Assembly (NCBI GenBank): GCA_002390045.1
Contig: DGSB01000013.1
Location: 1-18,697 of the forward strand
Reading direction: 5' to 3'
Length of the DNA: 18,697 nt
Origin: Fibrobacter sp. UBA4373
GTDB taxonomy: Bacteria; Fibrobacterota; Fibrobacteria; Fibrobacterales; Fibrobacteraceae
Below are positions 1 to 7,084 of the stretch, piece by piece. How positions within the stretch are numbered: the first letter of the stretch is position 1; the number at the start of each line of letters is the position of its first letter. The position numbers were made by a program, and so were the translations under genes. The notes under the pieces are model-generated. The model worked only from the letters and a program-made list of their open reading frames with translations. It was not told where the DNA came from and did no database searches.

Positions 1-299
1 GCGCCGCTTGTCATGATGATTTGCTCCGGAGCGTATTCGACGCCATTTTCCTTGCGGAGTTTTTCGGCGACGGCTTCACGAACTTCGAGAATTCCCTGCG
101 GAGCGGTATAGCGGGTTTTGCCTTCATCGATGGCCGCTTTACCGGCGATTTGAACTTCTAACGGTGTATCAAAATCCGGTTCGCCAGCCCCGAGCGAAAC
201 GATATCTTTGCCTTCAGCTTTCAGCTTTTTGGCAAGCGTATCCACGGCGACGGTCAAAGAGGGGGCGATATTTAAAATACGTTCAGAGAGATTTTTCAT
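1..299 (-). CDS. Class I/II PLP-dependent aminotransferase, aspartate aminotransferase-like (N-terminal part, cut by window edge)
   Basis: Translating the minus strand from the ATG at 299-297 gives 99 codons that run off the left edge, so the gene is partial. The peptide begins MKNLSERILNIAPSLTVAVD and contains GAGEPDFDTP, RYTAPQGILEVREA and EQIIMTSGA. This is the usual N-terminal order in aspartate/aromatic aminotransferases of the AspB/AatA type: the substrate-pocket GEPDF segment, then the YT..G..ELR-like segment, then the start of the cofactor-binding TSGA. The PLP-binding lysine would lie outside the window. The family transfers the amino group of aspartate or a related amino acid to 2-oxoglutarate in the cytoplasm. 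Its ATG overlaps the TGA of the upstream exporter gene by 4 nt (ATGA, 299-296), so the two are probably translationally coupled. The substrate cannot be fixed from this fragment. Confidence 0.9.
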   Translation of the reverse strand, partial: MKNLSERILNIAPSLTVAVDTLAKKLKAEGKDIVSLGAGEPDFDTPLEVQIAGKAAIDEGKTRYTAPQGILEVREAVAEKLRKENGVEYAPEQIIMTSG

Positions 300-2698
300 C
301 GAAGTTTTCTCCTGCGAATTCGTCGACGGTCTAGAATGCCGGCGAAAAGCGGAAATACGAAGTTGTGAGACAGCAATAGACAAATGACTCCAGGGATAGA
401 GATGACTCCGATGGAGTGAATTCCCGGATGGGAAGAAAGGGAAAGACCAAAGAGTACGACGATAGTCAAAAATTCGGCAAAAAAGCAGGTGATTCCTGTC
501 GTGCGCAAAATATAATAGATGCTACCTGTCGATTTTTCGTAATAAGCGTTCCACAATTGGATCGATCCGTCAAGGCTCATTCCGATCAGGATCGGGAAGG
601 CGAGACAGCTGTAAGCCGTGAGCGGAATATTCAAAAGTTTCAGCAGACCTAAGAGCCAAAAGAAGGCGATACATGGGGAAATCAACGTTAAGAGGGAGAA
701 GTAGAAACGTTTGTAAAAAAGGAATGTGAGCAGGAAAACTCCGATGATTCCGCAGAGAATCGCTTTGTGAAAATGCGGAAGCGTATGATTCAAAATGGCT
801 GCACGGACTAGGGCGGTACCTGCCATAGGATAATTGAACTTCTCAAGTTCTTTGGCAAGTCGGCGACAGGCGAGTCCGTCGTTTGGATTGAAATTCGGGA
901 AAATGAAGGCGAATTCCATTTTTCCGGCTTCTTTCGCTCCGAATAAACGCCGGATGTTTGTCGGAATATCCTTGAAAAGAACCGGGGCAGCTTGCCAATC
1001 TTTGACAAACTTTTCGACCCGTTCTGAATCGGATGGACTTAAAACGCGTAAGACGCTAGGGTCCAGTTCGCTCTTGATTTCTTTCAGCAAAGAAATTTTT
1101 TCTTGCTGATTGGAGGGGAGAAGATTTTGGTAAATGGTGACCGAGCTGATCCCTGTTTGGGGGTTCGCTTTCCGTTCCCGATTAATGTGGTTGTAGAAAT
1201 TGCGAGCCTGTTCGGAATTCGGTAAAATCACGACGATTGGGTCGTAGCGCAAATAAGCCGTTTGCCGGAGTAAGGCTTCTGCTTTGGCCGTGTTCGGATT
1301 ATACTCTGTATGCGAAAAATCGTAGTCGAACTTTGGATAAATTCCTCGGATAGGAAGAATTGCGGAAATGAGAATGACGGGAATCAAAGCTTTCTTGATC
1401 CCGGCAAAAGGACGTTCCTTAAAGTCTTGTATTTTCCCCTTGATTTTCCCAAAGACAAGGAAGGATCTATAACGGCCCGTAATTTCGATCAAAGCGGGGA
1501 AGACAAGGCTCGCTAAAACCCAGGTCAGCAAGGCTCCGATAGCACCTAACGCTCCGAGTTCCTGCATGCCTTGAAGCGGGACAAGTAAAAGTCCAAGGAA
1601 TGCCGCTGCAAAAGAGAATGTGGACACCGCAATTGTCGGTCCAATGCCCAGCAAGGCACTTTCGAGACTCAGCTCGTAGCCTAGGCCCTTGCGCTGTTCA
1701 TCGGCAAAGCGGGTCATCAAATGGACGATTTCGCGGCAGGAAATTCCCGGCAAAATGACGGCGAGGACAATGGAGTATAAATTGATGCGCCCAAAAAGGA
1801 GCCAAGCCGCGGCGAGCGTCCATAAAAAGACGAGGGCAATCGGGATGGTAGAAAGTATAAATACCGCAGGTTGTCGTGCGAACCGGAACAAGAAGAACAG
1901 GGCAAGAATGACGGCAAGGGCAATTCCCGTTGAGCGGGCTTCGGGCAAAATTCGCCAGCCTTCGCTAGCTGTTTCAAAGACCTTTCCCGTCATATGGATT
2001 TCCGCTTTTTCACTTTCGGGAAGGCTTTCGAATGCGCCGTTGACAACGTGAATCAACTTGCGGGATGCGGCCAAATCGGATACGCGTTCTTTGGGGAATA
2101 TGCTAACGATTCTGACGGTACCGTCTTTATTCGAATACATATTCCGATATTTGGACAGGTATTTGTCTTCGATTTCGCTCAAGGAAAGCGAATCCGTGAT
2201 TTCTTTTTGCAGGGAATCCCGATAGGCTTTTTTCAGGGAGTCATTTGAAAGCAGGTCCACGTAGAACGGACTGTTTTCAAACTTATATTGCGCTTGTAAA
2301 TCCGAAATGCGGTCTCGAATTTTTTTGAGCGCATCGGTATGGATATAAAGGAGCTTGTGTTTTTCAAAAAAATCGGCTTCGGACTCGAATTCGACAAAAT
2401 TGACGTAGCGGTTTCCTTCGAGTTCTTTGGCGAGTCCGCGAACCAATCGGTCATTGAGAGCGCTGTCTTTTGAGGAAATAATCGCGATGAGCGATCCGAA
2501 TCCGCCAAAATTTTCTTCAACGATCGCCTGGGTCTTTTTGACTTCCGAAGAATCCGGCAGCATATCGATGAGGCGAAGTTCCCATTTCAAGTTTCTCACA
2601 GGATAAATGGAAAGAAGCGTCACCGCAAGTGCGATGGCAAGAACCATCTTCGGATGCTTCAAGGCGTTCCGCAGAATTCTCTGTAATAAGGAAAACAT
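296..2698 (-). CDS. RND superfamily exporter, MMPL-type (two-repeat membrane transporter)
   Basis: A protein of 800 residues with the internal duplication of RND/MMPL proteins. One membrane segment near residues 18-36 is followed by a large extracytoplasmic domain (about 37-255), then a five-segment block (about 255-415). A second single segment near 437 is followed by a second soluble domain (about 460-645) and a final five-segment block (about 650-795). The conserved DMLPDSSEV segment after the first helix is typical of the family. Single-chain members of this size move lipids or other hydrophobic molecules across or out of the inner membrane using the proton gradient; the substrate here is unknown. 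I chose ATG 2698 over an in-frame TTG at 2707. Neither has a clear Shine-Dalgarno site. The stop overlaps the aminotransferase start. The divergent neighbour is an outer-membrane barrel, which could act in the same envelope process, but that is inference from position only. Confidence 0.88.
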   Translation of the reverse strand: MFSLLQRILRNALKHPKMVLAIALAVTLLSIYPVRNLKWELRLIDMLPDSSEVKKTQAIVEENFGGFGSLIAIISSKDSALNDRLVRGLAKELEGNRYVNFVEFESEADFFEKHKLLYIHTDALKKIRDRISDLQAQYKFENSPFYVDLLSNDSLKKAYRDSLQKEITDSLSLSEIEDKYLSKYRNMYSNKDGTVRIVSIFPKERVSDLAASRKLIHVVNGAFESLPESEKAEIHMTGKVFETASEGWRILPEARSTGIALAVILALFFLFRFARQPAVFILSTIPIALVFLWTLAAAWLLFGRINLYSIVLAVILPGISCREIVHLMTRFADEQRKGLGYELSLESALLGIGPTIAVSTFSFAAAFLGLLLVPLQGMQELGALGAIGALLTWVLASLVFPALIEITGRYRSFLVFGKIKGKIQDFKERPFAGIKKALIPVILISAILPIRGIYPKFDYDFSHTEYNPNTAKAEALLRQTAYLRYDPIVVILPNSEQARNFYNHINRERKANPQTGISSVTIYQNLLPSNQQEKISLLKEIKSELDPSVLRVLSPSDSERVEKFVKDWQAAPVLFKDIPTNIRRLFGAKEAGKMEFAFIFPNFNPNDGLACRRLAKELEKFNYPMAGTALVRAAILNHTLPHFHKAILCGIIGVFLLTFLFYKRFYFSLLTLISPCIAFFWLLGLLKLLNIPLTAYSCLAFPILIGMSLDGSIQLWNAYYEKSTGSIYYILRTTGITCFFAEFLTIVVLFGLSLSSHPGIHSIGVISIPGVICLLLSHNFVFPLFAGILDRRRIRRRKLR

Positions 2699-2705
2699 CG
2701 CGTAC

Positions 2706-2711
2706 AATCTA
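2706..2711 (-). promoter_or_regulatory. Candidate -10 element for the exporter operon
   Basis: On the minus strand TAGATT lies 7 nt before the ATG at 2698, following a T-run. A start of transcription at the usual distance would fall on or next to the ATG, implying a leaderless or nearly leaderless mRNA. This would fit the lack of a Shine-Dalgarno site. No convincing -35 box was seen. Confidence 0.35.
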
Positions 2712-2763
2712 AAAAAAGTGCGAGATTTCGGATGGATGGAACGTTGTTTTTGGAGTGAATTAT

Positions 2764-2769
2764 TAAATT
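2764..2769 (+). promoter_or_regulatory. Candidate -10 element (TAAATT) for the Omp85-like gene
   Basis: TAAATT sits 10 nt upstream of the ATG at 2780 in AT-rich sequence, within the 81-nt divergent intergenic region. The same hexamer occurs upstream of the genes starting at 5492 and 11616. The predicted leader would be only a few nucleotides long. No clear -35 was seen. Confidence 0.35.
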
Positions 2770-2779
2770 ATTCTGCGTC

Positions 2780-4273
2780 ATGAGACTGCTTTTTACCGGG
2801 ATTTTACTATTCGCGTGCCTTCCGCTATTTGCGGCCGAGGCTAGGGATTCCGTGGAAAGTACGCCGGATTATTCTATGTCGCATACAATGCCGGGGGATT
2901 CAAGTTCGGCCGTTGCCGACGAAGACCGCCCCGAATTGACCGCAACCGATTATCTGATTTGGCCTTTTTCGCATATTATCCAGCCGGCCTTAAATATTTT
3001 GATCTATCCGTTTGCAGCTCCAGTCCATTACGCAAATGAAAGTCGTCTTTTGGATAAAGCGGAAAAGCTGGCCGCTTTGGGCCCGAATCACAATATCTAC
3101 CTCTATCCGACGTTCAATTTAAAACCTGGCACTCGGACGCAACTCGGAGTGACGTACCGCCATCGCAACATGCTACTTCGTAAGGATTATTTTGTTGCAC
3201 AGGCATCGCTCTTTGCCAATAGCGATTTGTATTTTTCGACGCGTTATAGCAAAAGAAACCTTTTTGGATCGGACTTTGTCGTCGGGGGAAGGCTCGAGTG
3301 GAGCTTGGACCGGAATGCGGAAATGAGCGTTCCTCGCTCCTTGACCCTTTTTGATTCTAACGAGCCGTTCCTTTATACGGATTCCTCGTATTCGGCCCAG
3401 CTGCGCTTAGGGCATCCGGTTCCATTTGTCCGCAATATGGACTTCCAAATAGAAGGGAATGCCGAGCATAAGTATTTCGACTATCCGGATATCGAAGACT
3501 CTGTTTTGACAGACCATCCGATGTTTAAGCCAAATGAACGGGGCATGTATCAGCGTTTCTACCAGTTTCCGCTCAAGCTGACTCTGACGTACGACAACAC
3601 GGACGCCCCGTTTGTCCCGACTCGAGGATCCCGTATATCGACTACGTGGAGATACGTCAATGTCACGAAGTATCATGGTGAAAACATCACGAGCCGCTCT
3701 AATACTCTGAACCATGATTTCCAGAGGCTCGATTTTGTGGCTCAGCACTATTTTTATTTGGGAAAAGATGACTCGCAGTATGGACTGTCGGTGAAGGAAG
3801 CCCGGGAATTCCGCAAGTTCTATACCGATTTTTCTTGGGAAGAAACGATGCGCCTTTGGCGTCCGGAAAATATTCGCACGACTTTGCTCAATCGTCGAGT
3901 CCTTGCGGTTCAACTGCGCCTAAGCGAAATGTGGGAAATGGAAAAAGGCGGTGCCCCGTTTTCGGCATTCCCGACGGCAGGGGGAACATATCCTCTCCGC
4001 GGCTACACCATGCGTTTTACCGACTATTCGGTGAAAGGCATCTCGCTCGAATACCGCTGGCCGATCGATCATCTGGTAGATGGAGTCATTTTTGACGAAT
4101 ATGTGATGTACGGACGGCACTGGTACAGCCTGGACGGCGAAAAAATGGTGAATTCCTGGGGTTTCGGTATCCGAGTCCGCAAACCGGACCTCTACCTATT
4201 TAGAATCCAGCTTGCCTTCCATGGCTTCGACGGCTTCGCTGCTATCTGCACAGTTGCTCCGGAATTCCAGTAA
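2780..4273 (+). CDS. Outer-membrane beta-barrel protein of the Omp85/bacterial surface antigen type, without POTRA domains
   Basis: A protein of 497 residues with a signal peptide (MRLLFTGILLFACLPLFAA, cleavage near residue 19-20). A short acidic linker follows, then a long region of alternating polar/aromatic beta strands. Two motifs point to the Omp85/D15 surface-antigen barrel family: PTRGSRISTTW (about 279-289), and GGTYPLRGYTMRF (about 396-408) followed by SLEYRWPI. The second resembles the strand and loop that carry the conserved R-G-F/Y tripeptide in BamA-like barrels. The roughly 80 residues before the barrel are too few for POTRA repeats, so this is not BamA itself. Such stand-alone barrels act in lipid or protein handling at the outer membrane, or are uncharacterised. 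It is divergent from the RND exporter. ATG 2780 is chosen because the signal peptide starts there; the nearest GGAG is too far upstream (2752-2755) to serve it. Confidence 0.75.
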   Translation: MRLLFTGILLFACLPLFAAEARDSVESTPDYSMSHTMPGDSSSAVADEDRPELTATDYLIWPFSHIIQPALNILIYPFAAPVHYANESRLLDKAEKLAALGPNHNIYLYPTFNLKPGTRTQLGVTYRHRNMLLRKDYFVAQASLFANSDLYFSTRYSKRNLFGSDFVVGGRLEWSLDRNAEMSVPRSLTLFDSNEPFLYTDSSYSAQLRLGHPVPFVRNMDFQIEGNAEHKYFDYPDIEDSVLTDHPMFKPNERGMYQRFYQFPLKLTLTYDNTDAPFVPTRGSRISTTWRYVNVTKYHGENITSRSNTLNHDFQRLDFVAQHYFYLGKDDSQYGLSVKEAREFRKFYTDFSWEETMRLWRPENIRTTLLNRRVLAVQLRLSEMWEMEKGGAPFSAFPTAGGTYPLRGYTMRFTDYSVKGISLEYRWPIDHLVDGVIFDEYVMYGRHWYSLDGEKMVNSWGFGIRVRKPDLYLFRIQLAFHGFDGFAAICTVAPEFQ

Positions 4274-4349
4274 AAACGCTCCAAAACGACTTTTTTTCGC
4301 TGTTCTAAAACTTCCTTTTCACTTTTTAGATGAATTTCCTGCAAAAAAT

Positions 4350-4358
4350 TGCTATCAT
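4350..4358 (+). promoter_or_regulatory. Candidate extended -10 promoter of malate dehydrogenase
   Basis: TGCTATCAT matches the extended -10 form TGnTATnAT and lies 37 nt upstream of the mdh ATG. This leaves room for a leader of about 30 nt carrying the ribosome binding site. The -35 region is weak, as is common with extended -10 promoters. Confidence 0.4.
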
Positions 4359-4381
4359 TGGAGCTACATTTTTGTCCTCAA

Positions 4382-4389
4382 AAGGAAGG
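4382..4389 (+). promoter_or_regulatory. Strong ribosome binding site of malate dehydrogenase
   Basis: AAGGAAGG lies 6 nt before the ATG at 4396 and decides the start: the in-frame ATG at 4330 is followed by a peptide that does not belong to the family. The site is complementary to an upstream CTTCCTTTT (4311-4319). Confidence 0.8.
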
Positions 4390-4395
4390 TCTATT

Positions 4396-5337
4396 ATGGC
4401 TAGAAAGAAAATCGCGCTCGTTGGCGCTGGTCAGATTGGTGGTACAATGGCTCTCGTTGCAGCCCAGAAGAATCTCGGCGACGTCGTTCTTATCGACATT
4501 CCGATGACTCAGGGCATGCCGAAGGGTAAGGCTCTCGATATTATGGAAGGCCGCTCTGTAATTAACTCTTCCGTTGATCTTCAGGGTTCTACCGACTACG
4601 CAGCTCTCAAGGGCGCAGACGTCGTTATCGTTACCGCTGGTTTCCCGCGTATGCCGGGCATGAGCCGCGATGACCTTCTCGAAAAGAACTGCGGCGTCAT
4701 CAAGACGGTTGCTGAAGCCATCAAGGAACACGCTCCGGAAGCATTCGTGATCGTGATTACGAACCCGCTCGACGCTATGGTTTACAACATGCAGAAGCAG
4801 TCCGGTCTTCCGTCCAACAAGGTGATCGGTATGGCTGGCGTTCTCGACTCTGCTCGTCTCGCTTGCTTCGTCGCTGACGAACTCGGCGTTTCCGTCGAAG
4901 ACGTGAAGGCTCTCGTTCTCGGTGGCCACGGTGACACCATGGTCAGCATCTATGAAAGCGTCTCTGTCGGCGGCATCCCGCTTCCGCAGCTCATGACGAA
5001 GGAAAAGTTCGCTGAACTTGCTAAGCGTACCGCGGGCGCAGGTGGCGAAATCGTGAACCTCCTCGGTCGTGGTTCTGCTTTCTACAGCCCGGCTACTTCC
5101 GCAATTCACATGGCAGAAGCTTACCTCCTCGACAAGAAGAACGTGTTCTCTTGCGCTGCTAAGCTCAACGGTGAATACGGCGTTAAGGGCCTCTACTGCG
5201 GCGTGCCGGTTGTTGTCGGCGCAAACGGCGTGGAAAAGATCCTCGAAGTCAAGCTCACTGAAGAAGAAAAGGCTGCTTTCAACAAGTCCGTCGAAGCTTG
5301 CAAGAAGAACGCTGACTGGGTTGACGCTCACACCTAA
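4396..5337 (+). CDS. mdh: NAD-dependent malate dehydrogenase (LDH-like class)
   Basis: A cytoplasmic enzyme that interconverts malate and oxaloacetate with NAD(H), here 313 residues, the normal length. The Rossmann glycine motif GAGQIGG is at 10-16, and Asp34 at the end of the second strand indicates NAD rather than NADP. The substrate arginines are Arg85 and Arg91 in RMPGMSR; arginine at the first position favours malate over lactate. NPLDAM is at 123-128. Asp151 and Arg154 pair with the catalytic His178 in GGHGDT. The sequence is of the LDH-like (type III) malate dehydrogenase group rather than the E. coli type. Codon use is strongly biased (CTC, GAA, AAG, GGC), suggesting high expression. 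If this is Fibrobacter, the enzyme would serve the reductive branch from oxaloacetate to succinate (inference). The gene appears monocistronic, with its own promoter and terminator. Confidence 0.97.
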   Translation: MARKKIALVGAGQIGGTMALVAAQKNLGDVVLIDIPMTQGMPKGKALDIMEGRSVINSSVDLQGSTDYAALKGADVVIVTAGFPRMPGMSRDDLLEKNCGVIKTVAEAIKEHAPEAFVIVITNPLDAMVYNMQKQSGLPSNKVIGMAGVLDSARLACFVADELGVSVEDVKALVLGGHGDTMVSIYESVSVGGIPLPQLMTKEKFAELAKRTAGAGGEIVNLLGRGSAFYSPATSAIHMAEAYLLDKKNVFSCAAKLNGEYGVKGLYCGVPVVVGANGVEKILEVKLTEEEKAAFNKSVEACKKNADWVDAHT

Positions 5338-5346
5338 TTCAAAAGT

Positions 5347-5378
5347 GATTGCGAAGGCCGAAAGGCAACGACGCAATC
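5347..5378 (+). other. Structured element in the mdh 3' untranslated region
   Basis: A perfect 7-bp stem (GATTGCG 5347-5353 with CGCAATC 5372-5378) encloses a smaller hairpin, GCC-GAAA-GGC (5357-5366), with a GNRA-type tetraloop. It starts 9 nt after the mdh stop and just before the terminator. It may stabilise the mRNA 3' end or be the body of a small RNA; no known family is recognised. Confidence 0.45.
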
Positions 5379-5386
5379 CATGAATC

Positions 5387-5418
5387 AAGTCCCTTGGTGA
5401 AAACCGAGGGCTTTTTTT
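5387..5418 (+). terminator. Rho-independent terminator after mdh
   Basis: The left arm AAGTCCCTTGGT and right arm ACCGAGGGCTT pair around a GAAA loop, with a G-U wobble and one mismatch, and are followed by seven T residues (5412-5418). It separates mdh from the transporter operon downstream. Confidence 0.85.
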
Positions 5419-5462
5419 ATGCAGAAATTTGCTCAAGGACCGCTCTTTTGGGCGAATTTTGT

Positions 5463-5468
5463 TAAATT
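5463..5468 (+). promoter_or_regulatory. Candidate -10 element (TAAATT) of the transporter operon
   Basis: TAAATT lies 23 nt upstream of the ATG at 5492, in the 73-nt space between the mdh terminator and the first gene of the operon. Its position leaves a leader of about 17 nt that includes the AAAGGA ribosome binding site at 5481-5486. No clear -35 was seen. Confidence 0.4.
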
Positions 5469-5491
5469 CACAAGACAAACAAAGGATTTTT

Positions 5492-5983
5492 ATGGCAGAT
5501 ATGATCGACGATGATATGGATTTGAATGTCCCTGAAGATCAGGCGAACGAAGACAATATCGAAAGCGCGATGAAACCGCGCGATTACAGCTCCCGCCGCG
5601 TTTTGCTTTGGGAACCGGATGAAAATCGCCGTAACTGCGCAGTCGAAGTGATTTCCGGACTGCTGACGGGTGCTTTTGTCGAAGGCGTTGCAACGGAAGA
5701 AGAAGCTCTCCAGAAGCTCGACGAAGAACTCTGGGATACCTTTGTCGTGGATTTTTACAATGAAGGTTGTTCGGAATCGGAATTCATCAAAAAGGTGAAC
5801 AACTATCCGAACGCCATTCTCGTTGCGTTGAATCTGGCTCCGTTCACGCTTCCGGAAGAACGCAATCGTTACAAGATTGAACCGCTCCGCAAGCTTTTCG
5901 AAATCGAAAAGCCGAAGTCCGAAGAAGATGAAGAATTGGACGACGAATCTGCGGACGATTCCTTTGACGAGGAAGACTCGTAG
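5492..5983 (+). CDS. Small acidic protein with a degenerate receiver (CheY-like) domain
   Basis: A protein of 163 residues with very acidic tails (about 1-30 and 143-163) around a core of about 110 residues that reads like a response-regulator receiver. The first strand RRVLLWEPDE (35-44) supplies acidic residues at the usual place. EEALQKL (70-76) fits the second helix. TFVVDF (83-88) puts Asp87 where the phospho-accepting aspartate would be. ILVALNLAP (109-117) occupies the fourth-strand position but lacks the usual Ser/Thr, and Lys128 or Lys134 could be the conserved lysine. The match is by eye and weak, so a non-phosphorylated pseudo-receiver is equally likely. There is no DNA-binding domain, so any role is through protein contacts. 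ATG 5492 is set by AAAGGA (5481-5486); an upstream TTG at 5429 is rejected. Its stop is 9 nt before the ABC ATPase start, and AGGA for the latter overlaps the stop codon. Confidence 0.65.
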   Translation: MADMIDDDMDLNVPEDQANEDNIESAMKPRDYSSRRVLLWEPDENRRNCAVEVISGLLTGAFVEGVATEEEALQKLDEELWDTFVVDFYNEGCSESEFIKKVNNYPNAILVALNLAPFTLPEERNRYKIEPLRKLFEIEKPKSEEDEELDDESADDSFDEEDS

Positions 5984-5992
5984 GACTGATTT

Positions 5993-7084
5993 ATGGCCGA
6001 AGCCAAATCAGCGATTGAACTTTCGCATGTCTCCAAGGCTTATCCTGGAGATGTAGATGCGGTCGACAATGTTTCGCTTTCTATTCGGGAAGGCGAATTT
6101 GTTGTGCTGGTCGGTCCTTCGGGATGCGGAAAGTCTTCGATCCTTCGCATGATCGCAGGGCTTGAATCTCCGTCAGAAGGGGAGCTCCTTTTGCACGGGG
6201 AAGATGCAAGCAAACTGGAGCCGAAGGATCGTGATATTGCGATGGTGTTCCAAACCCATGCGCTTTATCCGCATATGACGGTCCGTGAAAATTTGGAATT
6301 TGCGCTGCGCATCAAAGGCGCTTATTCGGCCACGGAAATCAAGGAACGTATCCGCGAAGCGGTCGATATTTTGGATTTGGCCCCGCTGCTCGATCGTAAG
6401 CCAAAGCACCTTTCGGGCGGTCAACGTCAGCGAGTGGCATTGGGCAGAGCTCTTGTCCGCAAGCCGAAAATCTTCCTTTTTGACGAACCACTTTCCGGTC
6501 TTGACGCAAAAATGAAGAACCAGATGTGCGTGGAGCTCGGACGTTTGCATTCCCGCTTACAGGCGACGATGGTGCTTGTGACGCACGACCAGAACGAAGC
6601 GATGACGATGGGGGATCGTATCGTTTGCCTTTCGAACGGAAAGATCCAGCAAGTGGGAACACCGATGGAGCTTTACGAACATCCGGCAAACGAATTCGTG
6701 GCAAGTTTTATCGGAGTTCCTCCGATGAACATTTTCGCTGCACAGTGGACCCGTGACGGTCTCTATTTTGAAAAGGCGGGAGTTCCGTTTGCGGTTTCGG
6801 AAGAATTCGCTTCGCGTTATCGCAGTATTCCTCGAATGCTTGTGGGCGTTCGCCCGGAATTCTTTACGATATCGGCGGCTGCTCCGAACGCCTTCGTTGC
6901 AACGGTGGAAGTGCTGGAACATTTGGGTTACGAAAGCCTCGTCTATGCGCAGTGCAACAACCTGAGTTTGGTCGTGCGAGTTCCGCCGTTTGAAAATTTT
7001 GACGTCGGCGAAAAGATTTATCTATCGCTCGATGAAAAGAACATCCATCTGTTTGACATTTCTACAGGGGCTAGTTTCCGTTGA
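5993..7084 (+). CDS. ABC transporter ATPase, MalK/UgpC family (carbohydrate import)
   Basis: The ATP-hydrolysing subunit of an importer, 363 residues, cytoplasmic. In order: Walker A GPSGCGKSS (41-49), Q-loop Gln87, signature LSGGQ (140-144), Walker B ending in Asp164-Glu165, D-loop SGLD, and switch His198 in VTHDQ. A C-terminal regulatory OB/TOBE-type region follows from about residue 235; it contains GVRPE and ends with the HLFD segment usual in MalK-like subunits. All catalytic residues are present. One oddity is Thr-His after the Q-loop glutamine (FQTHALYPHM), where Asn-Tyr or Ser-Tyr is common. The gene is cotranscribed with the small receiver-like gene before it and overlaps the binding-protein gene by 4 nt. 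MalK-type C-terminal regions often bind regulators, which makes the neighbouring receiver-like protein a conceivable partner (inference). Confidence 0.95.
   Translation: MAEAKSAIELSHVSKAYPGDVDAVDNVSLSIREGEFVVLVGPSGCGKSSILRMIAGLESPSEGELLLHGEDASKLEPKDRDIAMVFQTHALYPHMTVRENLEFALRIKGAYSATEIKERIREAVDILDLAPLLDRKPKHLSGGQRQRVALGRALVRKPKIFLFDEPLSGLDAKMKNQMCVELGRLHSRLQATMVLVTHDQNEAMTMGDRIVCLSNGKIQQVGTPMELYEHPANEFVASFIGVPPMNIFAAQWTRDGLYFEKAGVPFAVSEEFASRYRSIPRMLVGVRPEFFTISAAAPNAFVATVEVLEHLGYESLVYAQCNNLSLVVRVPPFENFDVGEKIYLSLDEKNIHLFDISTGASFR

Noticed and set aside
2780..4273. Identification of the barrel as BamA
   Set aside because: The region before the barrel is too short for POTRA repeats and only the barrel motifs are present.
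4330..4395. Upstream ATG for malate dehydrogenase
   Set aside because: The extra 22 residues are not part of the family; the strong AAGGAAGG site points to ATG 4396.
4378..5478. Long open frame on the minus strand (366 codons) covering all of mdh
   Set aside because: It mirrors the strongly biased codons of mdh, has no recognisable domain, and would cross the mdh terminator; malate dehydrogenase on the plus strand is unambiguous.
5429..5491. Upstream TTG start for the receiver-like gene
   Set aside because: It would place the start ahead of the promoter-like element; AAAGGA at 5481-5486 serves ATG 5492.
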